A stretch of DNA of 64,000 nt, taken from NCBI GenBank assembly GCA_009692585.1, contig SHYX01000027.1:1-64000 (forward strand), given 5' to 3'. The translations under genes were made by a program, and so were the position numbers. Origin of the DNA: Myxococcales bacterium. GTDB lineage: Bacteria > Myxococcota > UBA796 > SXON01. Of this stretch, positions 39,243 through 47,283 are shown in pieces (within the stretch, counting starts at the first letter, position 1; each line of letters begins with the position of its first letter). The notes beneath the pieces are model-generated. The model was not told where the DNA came from. It worked only from the letters and a program-made list of their open reading frames with translations, and searched no databases.

Positions 39243-40139
39243 TCAGGTCGTTGACTGCGCCACCCGCACCACGAGTTCCCGCCCGTGCACCACTGGGTAC
39301 ACACGGACGGCCAGCACGACCCCTGTGGCCGCGGCGTGAAAACTCTCGATCGTCTCGCCGCCAACCGCGGCCCGCAACGTGCCGAGCACCTGCCCCACCA
39401 CGACGCGCTCGCCTGGTCGCACCTCCGGGACGAAGAAGCCACCCACCTCGCAGCGGTAGTCAAGCATCTTTTCCGTCACGACGGTCGGCGGCGCAGGCTC
39501 GGGAGCATGGAGGTGACCCGCCTGCGCCAGCAACCGCACCAACGCCCGCGCCATCGTCTTGGCATCGTCCACGTCCAGGGCGCCCCCGCGGCCACCCCGG
39601 AGCACCAGTCCCGTCCGCCCCGCTGCGCGCCACGCGCCCAGGAGCCCGTCGTCGAACTGCTCGGCCGGCCGCCGCCACAAAACCGGCAGACCCGCCGCCT
39701 GCCCCAACGCCAGCGCCGGACCAGTCAAAGGCGCACGGACATGCGGAACTTCGTGAACCACCGCCGAACCAGTCTGCAGGTCGACGCAAAGCTGCCCCTC
39801 GGAAGCGCGCATCACCGCTTCGGCGACGCGCTCGACCGGCGAGCCATCCGCATCGCCGGGAAACACCTCGTTGATATCACGATCGTCGAACGGCCACCGC
39901 TTGCGACCCTCCTCGGCGCCGAAGAGGTTCACGCAGGGCAGCAGGTGAACCGTTCCGCGCGGTCGCTGATGGCGCAACATCCCCGCCAGCAGGTTCAACG
40001 CGTAGGTGCCGTTGACCTCGTTGCCGTGGATCCCAGCGACGAGCGTCGTGACCGGGTCACCGCCGCCGAAGCTGAGGCGGTGCAGGCGATACCAGCCGCG
40101 GTACGGGGACTCCATCTCGAAAAACGGGCTGTCGATCAT
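39243..40139 (-). CDS. M14-type AstE/AspA-like protein, paralogue A
   Basis: Succinylglutamate desuccinylase/aspartoacylase-like protein, 298 residues, starting at an ATG overlapping the upstream paralogue's stop (ATGA). Family enzymes are zinc-dependent amidohydrolases that remove acyl groups from amino acids. The first zinc motif is intact (VAGIHGNEVNG, His and Glu), but the position of the third ligand reads CVDLQTGSA, with Gln where DLHT-type sequences carry His. The Arg/Asn-rich substrate loop RDINEVFPGD is present. The C-terminal 90 residues form a barrel resembling a biotinyl/lipoyl-like domain (PGERVVVGQVLGTL). Activity is therefore uncertain. It is the last gene of a three-gene minus-strand run. 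Confidence 0.78.
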   Translation of the reverse strand: MIDSPFFEMESPYRGWYRLHRLSFGGGDPVTTLVAGIHGNEVNGTYALNLLAGMLRHQRPRGTVHLLPCVNLFGAEEGRKRWPFDDRDINEVFPGDADGSPVERVAEAVMRASEGQLCVDLQTGSAVVHEVPHVRAPLTGPALALGQAAGLPVLWRRPAEQFDDGLLGAWRAAGRTGLVLRGGRGGALDVDDAKTMARALVRLLAQAGHLHAPEPAPPTVVTEKMLDYRCEVGGFFVPEVRPGERVVVGQVLGTLRAAVGGETIESFHAAATGVVLAVRVYPVVHGRELVVRVAQSTT

Positions 40140-41059
40140 GCGAGCACCAGCCGGCACACGAGGTTTCCCGGGTAGATCACCGGCTCCTCGCGCAACGCCA
40201 GCACCCGCCCGGCGCCGGGCGCCCGGAGTTCCTCACGGACCTCGCCGCTGATGGGCTCGATCACCTCCCCCACCACGTCCCCGGCTTCGAGCTCGGCCCA
40301 GGCGCCGACCGCGGGGATGAAGAGCCCGCCCCGCATCGAACGAAGGTCGACGACCTGGTCGTCGCCCACCACCACCGGCCGTTGCACCGCGGCCCAATGA
40401 AAGGGTAGATCTTCCTCAGGAATCACGCCCATCACCGCCAGCAGGTTCAGCAATCCGTCGGCCAATTCGAGCCCGACGCCGTCGGCGAGCCGGTTGCCGA
40501 CCCCGCCGAGCAGGCCGATCAGGCCGGGGATCGCCTCTTCCAGCGAGCCCGCACCCGGCGGAGCGGCCGACGCCCACAACGCGCGCACGTTGGCCGTCGT
40601 GGCACGCTCCACGGCGACGAGATGGTCCTTTCCGACCCGAGCGTGTGGCGCCAGGCGAAACGCCGGGTGGGCGCCGCGGAGTTCGATGACCTGTTCGGCG
40701 CCGGCCACCTCGGCCATGAAGCGGGCCGCGACACGATCGGGGGCGTGACCGTCGGCGCGCCCGGGGAACCGCCGGTTCAGGTCCACGTCCAGGCCGGGCC
40801 AGTTTCGCGCGCCCTGGTGGGCGGCGAGCGGGTTGAGGCAGGGGTAGAGGTCGACCGTCCCGGTCAGGCGATCGGCCACCGACTCCAGGTGCCGACCGAC
40901 CGCGTGCAACACCCGGGTGCCTTCGGGGGTGTCGCCACGGATGCCGGCGACCAGCACCACGTGCGGGCCATCCCCCCCCGAAAAGCGTCGACGATGCACC
41001 GCGACAACGTCACCGGTCGGCAGCTCGATCTCGATCAGGACTTCCAGCGAATGCGGCAC
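40136..41059 (-). CDS. M14-type AstE/AspA-like protein, paralogue B (zinc site lost)
   Basis: A 307-residue relative of its neighbour with the same architecture (LNPLAAHQGARNWPGLDVDLNRRFPGRADG is the substrate-loop region in two parts, then a C-terminal barrel). The zinc motif, GIHGxE in active enzymes, reads VAGIRGDTPEG here, so His became Arg and Glu became Thr. The later ligand region reads IELRGAHPAF. It is thus probably not a zinc hydrolase, although substrate-binding Arg and Asn positions remain. A partner or regulatory subunit role is plausible. It lies 25 bp downstream of the ATP-grasp gene. Confidence 0.72.
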   Translation of the reverse strand: MPHSLEVLIEIELPTGDVVAVHRRRFSGGDGPHVVLVAGIRGDTPEGTRVLHAVGRHLESVADRLTGTVDLYPCLNPLAAHQGARNWPGLDVDLNRRFPGRADGHAPDRVAARFMAEVAGAEQVIELRGAHPAFRLAPHARVGKDHLVAVERATTANVRALWASAAPPGAGSLEEAIPGLIGLLGGVGNRLADGVGLELADGLLNLLAVMGVIPEEDLPFHWAAVQRPVVVGDDQVVDLRSMRGGLFIPAVGAWAELEAGDVVGEVIEPISGEVREELRAPGAGRVLALREEPVIYPGNLVCRLVLA

Positions 41060-41084
41060 GACACCCAGAGGGTACCACGACCGC

Positions 41085-42374
41085 CTACTGCCGGTCGGCG
41101 ATGCGGCGCGCCGTACGCCCCTCCCAGACCGCCAGGTCGGCCAGGAGCTCGACGCACGCGGCGAGATCGGTCTCGACCCCCTCGACGACCGCGCCCTCCA
41201 GGTTGGCCCGCAAGCGGACCAGCGCGGCGTGCCGAGTAGGCGCCGCCACCCTCACGCGGGCAAGGACGGGGTAGCGGGCCGGGTCGACACGCTGGCCCAC
41301 GCTGACCGCCGTTTCCACGCACCCCGGATCGGCGAATTCGAGCCGAGTCGCCCGGCCGCGACGACGCAGCGCAATCGCCACCTCGGCCGCGAAGCCGTCG
41401 GACGCGATGTCCTCCTGATCCCAGCCCAGCTCCTCGCCGGACGCCAGCGCCACCTGCGCGCCGACGAGATCGACGCCGTACACCTTGTCATGCAGCGCGA
41501 ACCCCTCCGGCAGCCCCGGCTCCACGTCCAGGAACCATGCCAGCCCGTCGCCCCCGATGAGGAAGTGGACCGCGCCCACCCCGAAGTACCTGGAGGCAGC
41601 CAGGAAGTCTGCCGACCCCTGCCCGATGCGCGCTCGGAGCGCGCCGTCCACGCCGGCCGACGGGCACTCGCGCAGTCGAACCCCGGCGGGTCCGAGCAAC
41701 GAGAGCTCGTGCTCGCCGACGTGCACCGCGTTCCCGTACCCGTCCCCTACGACCGCGACGGCAACGTGGCGGGCCTCAGGGAGGGCTCGTTCAGCGAAGA
41801 TCCCGACCTCCCCCGCCTCCACCACCGCACGACGCGCCGACGGACGGTCGTGAACCACGCGGCTGCGCATGGCCAACCGGCGCCCGGGGCGCATGACCAT
41901 CGGAAACCCGAAACGTTCGCACCACGCTTCCACCGCGTCAGGATCGAATAGAAGAGGGCTCGACGGCAACAGCTCCAGGCCGGCTTCGCGAGCGCGTGCA
42001 CGGGCCAGGACCCGATCGACCGTCCACGTGACGTCGTCGAGCCGCGGGCCGAGCCAGGTGAGGCCGACACTGTGGAGCGTGCGGGCGAACTCCGCGCTTC
42101 GTGCCAGGCCGTGCAGCCCGGGGTGAACGGCGTCGGCACCGCTGTCGAGCGCCGCGCCGACGATACCGGCAGGGTCCATGTACGGGTCGAGGATGCCGGA
42201 GGGCGGAATTCGCACCGCGAAGGCCGCCTGATCGAGCCAGGGTGCATCGGCGTCGGCGTCGGAGAAGACCGCAACGCCCTCGAGGCCGTTGGCCTCGAGC
42301 ACCCGCAACAGGCGGACGCCCACCTCGCCGCGATCTGCGACCAGGACGCGCTGGATCGGCCTCACATCGCTCAC
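41085..42374 (-). CDS. Divergent biotin-carboxylase-like ATP-grasp protein
   Basis: A 429-residue protein with the domain plan of the biotin carboxylase subunit of acyl-CoA carboxylases. The GTG at 42374 gives MSDVRPIQRVLVADRGEVGV, close to the canonical RVLIANRGEIAxR start; an ATG at 42404 is an alternative. The preATP-grasp segment GADAVHPGLHGLARSAEFA and the C-terminal YGVDLVGAQVALASGEEL are family-like. However, the Gly-rich ATP loop (GGGGxGMR) is replaced by RPGRRLAMRSR, and the catalytic EMNxRxQVEHPVTE block reads DVEPGLPEGFALHD. Carboxylation of biotin is therefore unlikely. No biotin carrier gene is near. It leads the run into paralogues B and A. Confidence 0.7.
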   Translation of the reverse strand: MSDVRPIQRVLVADRGEVGVRLLRVLEANGLEGVAVFSDADADAPWLDQAAFAVRIPPSGILDPYMDPAGIVGAALDSGADAVHPGLHGLARSAEFARTLHSVGLTWLGPRLDDVTWTVDRVLARARAREAGLELLPSSPLLFDPDAVEAWCERFGFPMVMRPGRRLAMRSRVVHDRPSARRAVVEAGEVGIFAERALPEARHVAVAVVGDGYGNAVHVGEHELSLLGPAGVRLRECPSAGVDGALRARIGQGSADFLAASRYFGVGAVHFLIGGDGLAWFLDVEPGLPEGFALHDKVYGVDLVGAQVALASGEELGWDQEDIASDGFAAEVAIALRRRGRATRLEFADPGCVETAVSVGQRVDPARYPVLARVRVAAPTRHAALVRLRANLEGAVVEGVETDLAACVELLADLAVWEGRTARRIADRQ

Positions 42375-42419
42375 CGGTGCAGCGTAACGCCTGGGCGGCG
42401 CCATGTTAGGCCCCACCCC

Positions 42420-43199
42420 GTGCACCGCCCCGCCAGCCTCGTCATCGTCGGCGCCGGGCGGCTGGGCCGCGAGGTGACCGCGGGCCTCGGCCGGGCTGGC
42501 TGGCAAGTGACACTCTCCCATCACGACGATCCCCTGCCGACGGCCGATGCCTACTGGCTCACCGTACCCGACGACGCGATTGCTTCGGTCGCGGCGAGGC
42601 TCCCTGCGGGCGCGATCACCTTGCACAGCGCCGGCAGCCTCGGTCCGGAGGTGTTGGGCGAGCGGGTCGGTGCGGTACTGCACCCGCTGATGACGTTTCC
42701 GCACCCGGAGGGCAGCGCGATCCCCTGCACGATCGACGGAGCGCCGGCCGCGGTGGCGGTGGCGCGGGCGGTGGCCGTCGCCCTCGACTGGACCCCGGTC
42801 GGGACCGTGGCCGATCGGGCTGCGTACCACGCGGCGGCCTGCCTCGTGTCGGGACACCTCGTCGCGCTCGTCGAGGATGCAGCTCGTCTTTTTTCAAGTT
42901 CAACCGGTATTTCCCACGAGGTCGCCCGACAGACGATCGGACCACTCGCGGGCGCCAGCCTCGCCCGCGGGCTGCTCGCCGGCCCCGAGGCGCTGACGGG
43001 ACCGGCGGCGCGCGGCGACGCGGCCACGATCCGCGCGCACCGCGCCGCGCTCCCAGGCGCGTTGCTCCCCACCTACGACGCGGGAACAGCGCGGATCATT
43101 TTTCTGCGTGCCGGCATGGAACTCCACGATGCCGGTGTCAAGAGTGGTGGCTATACTCCGATTGGACGTGAGCGGACCGAACCTGACGATGCGAGCTGA
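42420..43199 (+). CDS. Rossmann / DUF2520 oxidoreductase-like protein
   Basis: NAD(P)-binding protein of 259 residues with an N-terminal Rossmann domain (SLVIVGAGRLGREVTAGLGR) and a C-terminal helical DUF2520 domain similar to the 6-phosphogluconate dehydrogenase and ketopantoate reductase C-domains (VADRAAYHAAACLVSGHLVAL). The signature LHPLMTFPHP following a His-Ser-AGS segment (TLHSAGSLG) is typical. The start is a GTG at 42420, divergent from the ATP-grasp gene with 45 bp between. Family substrate is unknown; in other genomes it often neighbours pantothenate or folate genes. The small gene at 43208 follows within 8 bp. Confidence 0.82.
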   Translation: MHRPASLVIVGAGRLGREVTAGLGRAGWQVTLSHHDDPLPTADAYWLTVPDDAIASVAARLPAGAITLHSAGSLGPEVLGERVGAVLHPLMTFPHPEGSAIPCTIDGAPAAVAVARAVAVALDWTPVGTVADRAAYHAAACLVSGHLVALVEDAARLFSSSTGISHEVARQTIGPLAGASLARGLLAGPEALTGPAARGDAATIRAHRAALPGALLPTYDAGTARIIFLRAGMELHDAGVKSGGYTPIGRERTEPDDAS

Positions 43200-43207
43200 G
43201 GCACCCG

Positions 43208-43381
43208 ATGCTTGACGCATTCATCATCGACCGAATCCACCGCGAGCGCGAAGCGCCGACTCAGGCTCGGGTTCCGCTCCGCATCGAGATCCCCGCGCCG
43301 GCACCGCCAGCTCCCGGCGCCGTCGAGGTCACCGAAGACCGGGCCGAACGCGGCGTGGTCGACGTCGATTTCACCATCTGA
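43208..43381 (+). CDS. 57-residue conserved-looking protein
   Basis: Small protein of 57 residues (MLDAFIIDRIHREREAP ... PLRIEIPAP ... ERGVVDVDFTI). It has a helical N-terminus, a Pro/Ala-rich middle (APAPPAPG) and a final beta-strand. A Shine-Dalgarno-like TGAGG lies 8 bases before the ATG, and the gene begins 8 bp after the DUF2520 stop. I recall short deltaproteobacterial hypothetical proteins with the same start and end, but I know no function and could not check this. Its size places it below usual gene-calling cut-offs. Confidence 0.65.
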   Translation: MLDAFIIDRIHREREAPTQARVPLRIEIPAPAPPAPGAVEVTEDRAERGVVDVDFTI

Positions 43382-43398
43382 TACGAGCCGACGCCCGG

Positions 43399-44331
43399 CT
43401 ACCGGGCGGGTTCGCCCACCGTGAAGATCATGTCGCCCGGACGCACGAAGCGCCGACCGAGCCGCTGAATCAACCAGCCGGCGTCACCGGCCCGGATGGG
43501 GATCCGCTGTCCGGGACGCTCCAGCGGAATGAGTTCGCCCACGATGTCGGTAGCGACCACCTGGCCGCCGAGGGCGGCGATGGGCTCGAAGATACCGGCC
43601 CCCGGTGCGCGAACCAGCCGCCGGTGCACGTAGACACGGTTACGACGAGGCGCCCGCTCCTGATCCACCAGACACCCCACCTGGGCAGCCACGCGCAACA
43701 GCCCCGCAACCGAGCGCGCCAGGAGCGGTTCGTCCATCTCGGGCAGATCTGACATCTCGACCGCGAGCACATGGCACCCACGGGCTTCCAAGGCCGCATC
43801 GAGGCTGCCGGCGAAGATGCGCTCGTCCGCGGGGGTGTCCCCGAAAACCCAGACGACGTGCGGGTCCAGGGCCGCCAGAAGCAGCTCGTGACGGGCGCAG
43901 TGCTCCGGGCTCTGACCCGGCGGCCACACCGCGAGCAGCGGCGTGCGCATCACGAAGTTGTGGAGGTTCACCACCACGTCGCATCCGCCACAGGCGGCGA
44001 CCACCGCCGCCGCGAGCCGGCGGGTGAGCGCTGGGCCGCCGCCGCCGTCACCGATGCGGTTCATGTCCTCGTCGTCCCAGCTGCTCCACCGGGCTCGCTG
44101 AAGTAACGCGGGAATGTTCGCCGCTGCCACGATACGGATGCCAGCGGATAGTTCGCGCTGCTTGAGGGCCAACACCATGCGGTCCACCAACAGCAACGGG
44201 GATGGCTCGTCGCCGTGAATCCCCGCCACGATGCACAAGCGCGGCGGCTGGGGACCCAGGTCCACGAGAGGGAGATGGAGTTCCATGCCGCCGGCGTCGA
44301 CGACGGGCAGGCGGTGGTAGACGGGATCCAT
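43399..44331 (-). CDS. M14-type AstE/AspA-like protein, paralogue C (zinc site intact)
   Basis: A 310-residue protein of the same family as the two upstream paralogues, with all three zinc positions plausible: VAGIHGDEPSP (His and Glu) and VVNLHNFVMRTP (third His). The loop WDDEDMNRIGD takes the place of the RDxNR substrate loop, and a catalytic Glu candidate sits in VLAVEMSDLPEMDE. The C-terminal barrel is present (LVRAPGAGIFEPIAALGGQVV). Of the three copies it is the most likely active amidohydrolase. It converges on the 57-residue gene (17 bp between stops) and is divergent from rpmB. Confidence 0.78.
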   Translation of the reverse strand: MDPVYHRLPVVDAGGMELHLPLVDLGPQPPRLCIVAGIHGDEPSPLLLVDRMVLALKQRELSAGIRIVAAANIPALLQRARWSSWDDEDMNRIGDGGGGPALTRRLAAAVVAACGGCDVVVNLHNFVMRTPLLAVWPPGQSPEHCARHELLLAALDPHVVWVFGDTPADERIFAGSLDAALEARGCHVLAVEMSDLPEMDEPLLARSVAGLLRVAAQVGCLVDQERAPRRNRVYVHRRLVRAPGAGIFEPIAALGGQVVATDIVGELIPLERPGQRIPIRAGDAGWLIQRLGRRFVRPGDMIFTVGEPAR

Positions 44332-44663
44332 GGCCGCCTGGAGTTATCCTGCGGAGGCGTGCCCGATCGTCCGCGCCACCTCGAGCGCCGCTGAATCGCG
44401 GTCCGCTGTGCACGATCAGGAAGAACAACCCCATTGTGACCCGAGCCGCGTTGGCTCCCTCGACCCCCTTCGCGGCAACCTCCCAACAGGCCCACGCACC
44501 GCCGGCTACCAGCCCCGAGGGCGATGGCGGCGTCGGTCCATCGGAGCATCGTCGGGGCTACGGAGACGCACAATCGCCTTCACACCGGCCGGCCGCGGCA
44601 TCAAGTCCTTGCGCGTACGGGACCAGCCGGCTAAACGCCTGGGCTTCGAAGCGAGAGTATTCC
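44332..44663. promoter_or_regulatory. Region upstream of rpmB with a probable promoter
   Basis: No gene is seen in this 332-bp divergent spacer. Near its right end TTGCGC (44605-44610) and TAAACG are separated by 17 bp, and would place a transcript start about 25 bp before the rpmB ATG. This is a reasonable sigma-70-type promoter for a ribosomal protein gene, assigned by eye only. Confidence 0.4.
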
Positions 44664-44894
44664 ATGGCACGCCGCTGCGACCTGACCGGAAAGCGCCCCA
44701 ACGTCGCGAACAACGTGTCGCATTCCAATGTAAAGACCAAGAAGCGTCAGCTTCCGAACCTTCAGATGAAGAAGGTGTGGTACGCGGAAGAAAGCCGCTT
44801 CATCACCCTGAAGCTCTCCACGCGCGCGCTACGCACGCTGCGCAAGATGACGCTCGGGCAGTTCTTGCGTGATCAGGGTCTGGCCGCGCACTAG
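44664..44894 (+). CDS. rpmB: 50S ribosomal protein L28
   Basis: Structural protein of the large ribosomal subunit, 76 residues. The start at 44664 gives MARRCDLTGKRPNVANNVSH, the family's N-terminal signature, followed by the basic segment NVKTKKRQLPNLQMKKVWY and the C-terminal LKLSTRALRTLRKMTL. Only Cys5 of the four zinc-ligand positions found in some L28 proteins is retained, so this is the Cys-minus form. The gene is monocistronic here. Confidence 0.95.
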   Translation: MARRCDLTGKRPNVANNVSHSNVKTKKRQLPNLQMKKVWYAEESRFITLKLSTRALRTLRKMTLGQFLRDQGLAAH

Positions 44895-44902
44895 TACCTC
44901 CC

Positions 44903-44917
44903 GTCAGAGGTTCTGAC
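44903..44917 (+). terminator. Small hairpin after rpmB
   Basis: GTCAGA-GGT-TCTGAC is a perfect 6-bp stem with a 3-base loop, 8 bases after the rpmB stop. There is no T-run afterwards, so it would be a weak intrinsic terminator or an RNA 3'-end stabiliser. Confidence 0.35.
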
Positions 44918-45177
44918 TGGTTCGCGGCGGCGGTACTCCTCTCTCGTCTGCGGCCGCCAGACCTCGGCCCCGATTTCGCGCCGGTCTCGCTCGTAGGGGT
45001 GGAGGACCGCCGCAGCCGTGGCCAGCTCGGTGGTGACCTCGGCAGGCCAGCTCGACCTGCGGCGTGCGGTGTCGTGAGCTGACCGCTCGCAACTGCAACC
45101 GATCTAGAGGTTCACCGACAACGCGACAACGTGAACATCGAGTTCGGCTGCCCGGCCGTTTGGGAGGGGGAACGGGT

Positions 45178-45294
45178 GTGGTCACCAGCGCAATTATCGG
45201 CGTCGTCGTAGCCGTCGCAGCCTGGGAAAAGCGCAGGAACGATGAGAAAGCCACGAGCAAGGACGGCACGACGGCGGCACCTAGACCCTGGTAG
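45178..45294 (+). CDS. Possible 38-residue membrane peptide
   Basis: A GTG at 45178, preceded by a strong purine tract GGGAGGGGG at 45162-45170, opens a frame coding VVTSAIIGVVVAVAAWEKRRN, i.e. one hydrophobic helix followed by a positively charged cytoplasmic end, then a Thr/Lys-rich tail. The topology is that of small single-pass membrane peptides. The purine tract also resembles the right half of repeat R1 (GGGAGGGGGAAC), so it may not be a ribosome-binding site. The remaining sequence between 44918 and 45302 shows nothing else. Confidence 0.25.
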   Translation: MVTSAIIGVVVAVAAWEKRRNDEKATSKDGTTAAPRPW

Positions 45295-45302
45295 CCGGCC
45301 GC

Positions 45303-45776
45303 TCAGAGCTGCACGCACACGGCGTCGCCGACGATCCGCACCGGGAAGGTACGCACCGAGACCGAGGCGTCGGTGAGGCACCCGCCGGTGGTGACGTCGT
45401 ATTTCCAGCCGTGGTAGGGGCAGGTCACGGTGGTCCCGGTCATCTTGCCATCGCCCAGGGGACCCCCGGCGTGGGCGCAGGTGTTCGCGATCGCGTAGTG
45501 CACCCCGCCCACGTGCGCGACCGCGACCGACGTCCCACCCATGATCACCTCGATGATCTGACCGTCCGGAAGGGCATCCTTGTGCAGGACGACCTCGAAG
45601 CCGTCCGGCGGGGTGACGTTCTTGGGTGCTTCCTTTCGTAGCCCAAGGGCCTTTTCGCCCGTCTCGAAACTGGCCTCCGGGCGGGGGGGGGCGGCGGCGG
45701 ATCGGGTGCCTTTCCCGAACAATCGGGCCCGCAGACCATTCGGCCGACCGTGGAGCAGAGACTTCAAAAAAGACAT
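45303..45776 (-). CDS. Rieske 2Fe-2S protein
   Basis: A 157-residue soluble ferredoxin-type Rieske protein. Residues about 55-157 form the Rieske domain with both cluster motifs, NTCAHAGGPLGDG (CxH) and VTCPYHGWKYD (CxxH). The N-terminal 50 residues are basic and unstructured (RPNGLRARLFGKGTRS) without a signal. Proteins like this donate electrons to oxygenases or are NirD-like subunits, but no oxygenase gene is adjacent. It starts 6 bp upstream of the FG-GAP lipoprotein's stop on the same strand and follows rpmB convergently. Confidence 0.85.
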   Translation of the reverse strand: MSFLKSLLHGRPNGLRARLFGKGTRSAAAPPRPEASFETGEKALGLRKEAPKNVTPPDGFEVVLHKDALPDGQIIEVIMGGTSVAVAHVGGVHYAIANTCAHAGGPLGDGKMTGTTVTCPYHGWKYDVTTGGCLTDASVSVRTFPVRIVGDAVCVQL

Positions 45777-45782
45777 GGGCCC

Positions 45783-47252
45783 TCAGAACGCGAGATCGAC
45801 AGACCAGAAGATACCCTGTTCCTGGCCCGGTGCGCTGGCCAGCAGCGCACCGTCGCCCGCCGACCGGCCCACCGCGACGACCGCGCCGAACAGGTCGTCG
45901 GCCGATTGACCGACCAGCCCGGCGGCGGCATGGCTGAGGTCGTAGCCGCCGGCCTGTCCGTACGTCACCCCCGCAAAGACGTAGACCTTTCCGGGCGTTT
46001 CGGTCGGTGAGCCGGCGATGAGCTCGCTCGCCCCGTCCCCATCGAGGTCCGCGCTGGTCGCGGAGAGAAAGTCCACCCCCACGCTCCTGTCGAGCACTCT
46101 GGGGTTGGTGCCGCGGATGACGGAGATCGCGACATCTTCGATCTCCCCGGTGCCGCAGAACAGGCCACCCGGCAGGAGGTACCAGGTGCGCGCCTCATCG
46201 TCCAAGCCGGCGAGTAGCATGTCATCCGAACCGTCGCCGGTCACGTCGCCGACGCCGAGGCTGCCGCGGCCGATGCGCAGGGTCACCTTTTCGCCGGTGA
46301 GCGTGCAGTCGGCGGCGGTATCGGTGAGCGAGGCGCCCGACTCCACCGTCGTTCCGTCGAACATGAAGACCTGCCCTTTGAGTCCGGAGCCAAGCGGGGC
46401 TCCCACGACCAGGTCGGCCACCTCGTCGTCATCCACGAACAGGCCGGCGAGGTAGGCGCCGAACCCCGCGGTGGGCGACGAGCTGAGGACGACCCCCGCC
46501 TCGACGAGGCTGGAGTCCCGCTCACTCAACAGCCCCTGAGCGCCCAGCAGATACACGGAGGTCCCGGCGGTCCCGACGTGGGAAACCGCGAGGGTGTCGG
46601 CGATCATCGCCGACGCGAAGCCCACCGCGCCCCCGCCGACACGATCCGCCAGCGTCGGGAATTCGTCCGTGCTCACGCTCGTCCCGGGCCGCACGAGTTG
46701 GGACCCATCGACGAAGACATACGCTCCCAGCTCCGGGTCGCCGATGGCGAGGTCCACGGTCCCGTCGCCATCCAGGTCCCTGGCGAGGAGGTCAAAGCCG
46801 AAACTTTCAGCGTCTGAGCGAGAGAGACGCGTGCTTCCGGTCAGGTCGCCGCGCAGGTCGTCGAGGCGCGCGACCACGACCGCATTGGTGCCATCCCGCT
46901 CGAACCCGGCCGCCACTACAGGCCCGCCCGTACCCATCTCCGCGAAGGTCGCGATCGACAGCACAGGACCGGTGGCGGTATGCGAGACCGCGCCCACGTG
47001 ATCGGTCACCGCCTCCACCATGATCTCGTCGCAGTCCTGGTCCTTGAAGTCCAGCGCCTCCAACGCGCCGGGGTGGGTCGCCGAGTCGCCGTCGTCGCAA
47101 TCGTCGGCGACGAACCCGTCCCCGTCGTCGTCGTCGTCCCCTTCGAGCGGCTCGCCCGAGTCGCTCGTATCCGCGGCGTCTCCCAAGTCGGGCGCCATCC
47201 CGGTGTCAGACAGAATCGGGGGCAGGCAGGCCCAAAGCGCGATGATCAACAT
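45783..47252 (-). CDS. FG-GAP repeat lipoprotein
   Basis: A 489-residue surface lipoprotein (MLIIALWACLPP, lipobox LWAC). The N-terminal part has an Asp-rich metal-binding segment (GDDDDDGDGFVADDCDD ... DQDCDE). The rest is a seven-bladed propeller-like array with at least four FG-GAP calcium motifs: RDLDGDGTVDLAIGDPEL, LFVDDDEVADLVVGAPLG, GDVTGDGSDDMLLAGL and ADLDGDGASELIAGSP. Such integrin-alpha-like propellers mediate adhesion or carbohydrate binding at the cell surface. It precedes the Rieske gene by 6 bp. Repeat R2 copy B lies 32 bp upstream of its start, in the divergent promoter region. Confidence 0.82.
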   Translation of the reverse strand: MLIIALWACLPPILSDTGMAPDLGDAADTSDSGEPLEGDDDDDGDGFVADDCDDGDSATHPGALEALDFKDQDCDEIMVEAVTDHVGAVSHTATGPVLSIATFAEMGTGGPVVAAGFERDGTNAVVVARLDDLRGDLTGSTRLSRSDAESFGFDLLARDLDGDGTVDLAIGDPELGAYVFVDGSQLVRPGTSVSTDEFPTLADRVGGGAVGFASAMIADTLAVSHVGTAGTSVYLLGAQGLLSERDSSLVEAGVVLSSSPTAGFGAYLAGLFVDDDEVADLVVGAPLGSGLKGQVFMFDGTTVESGASLTDTAADCTLTGEKVTLRIGRGSLGVGDVTGDGSDDMLLAGLDDEARTWYLLPGGLFCGTGEIEDVAISVIRGTNPRVLDRSVGVDFLSATSADLDGDGASELIAGSPTETPGKVYVFAGVTYGQAGGYDLSHAAAGLVGQSADDLFGAVVAVGRSAGDGALLASAPGQEQGIFWSVDLAF

Positions 47253-47283
47253 GTCGGCAACCCCCCACGACTATAACATGGAG

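Noticed and set aside
41085..42374. Calling this gene accC (acetyl-CoA carboxylase biotin carboxylase)
   Set aside because: The ATP loop and the QVEHPVTE catalytic block are missing and no accB is present, so only a fold-level description is justified.
45163..45174. Fourth copy of repeat R1
   Set aside because: Only the right 12 bases (GGGAGGGGGAAC) match and the left half is absent, so a chance purine tract or a ribosome-binding site is equally likely.
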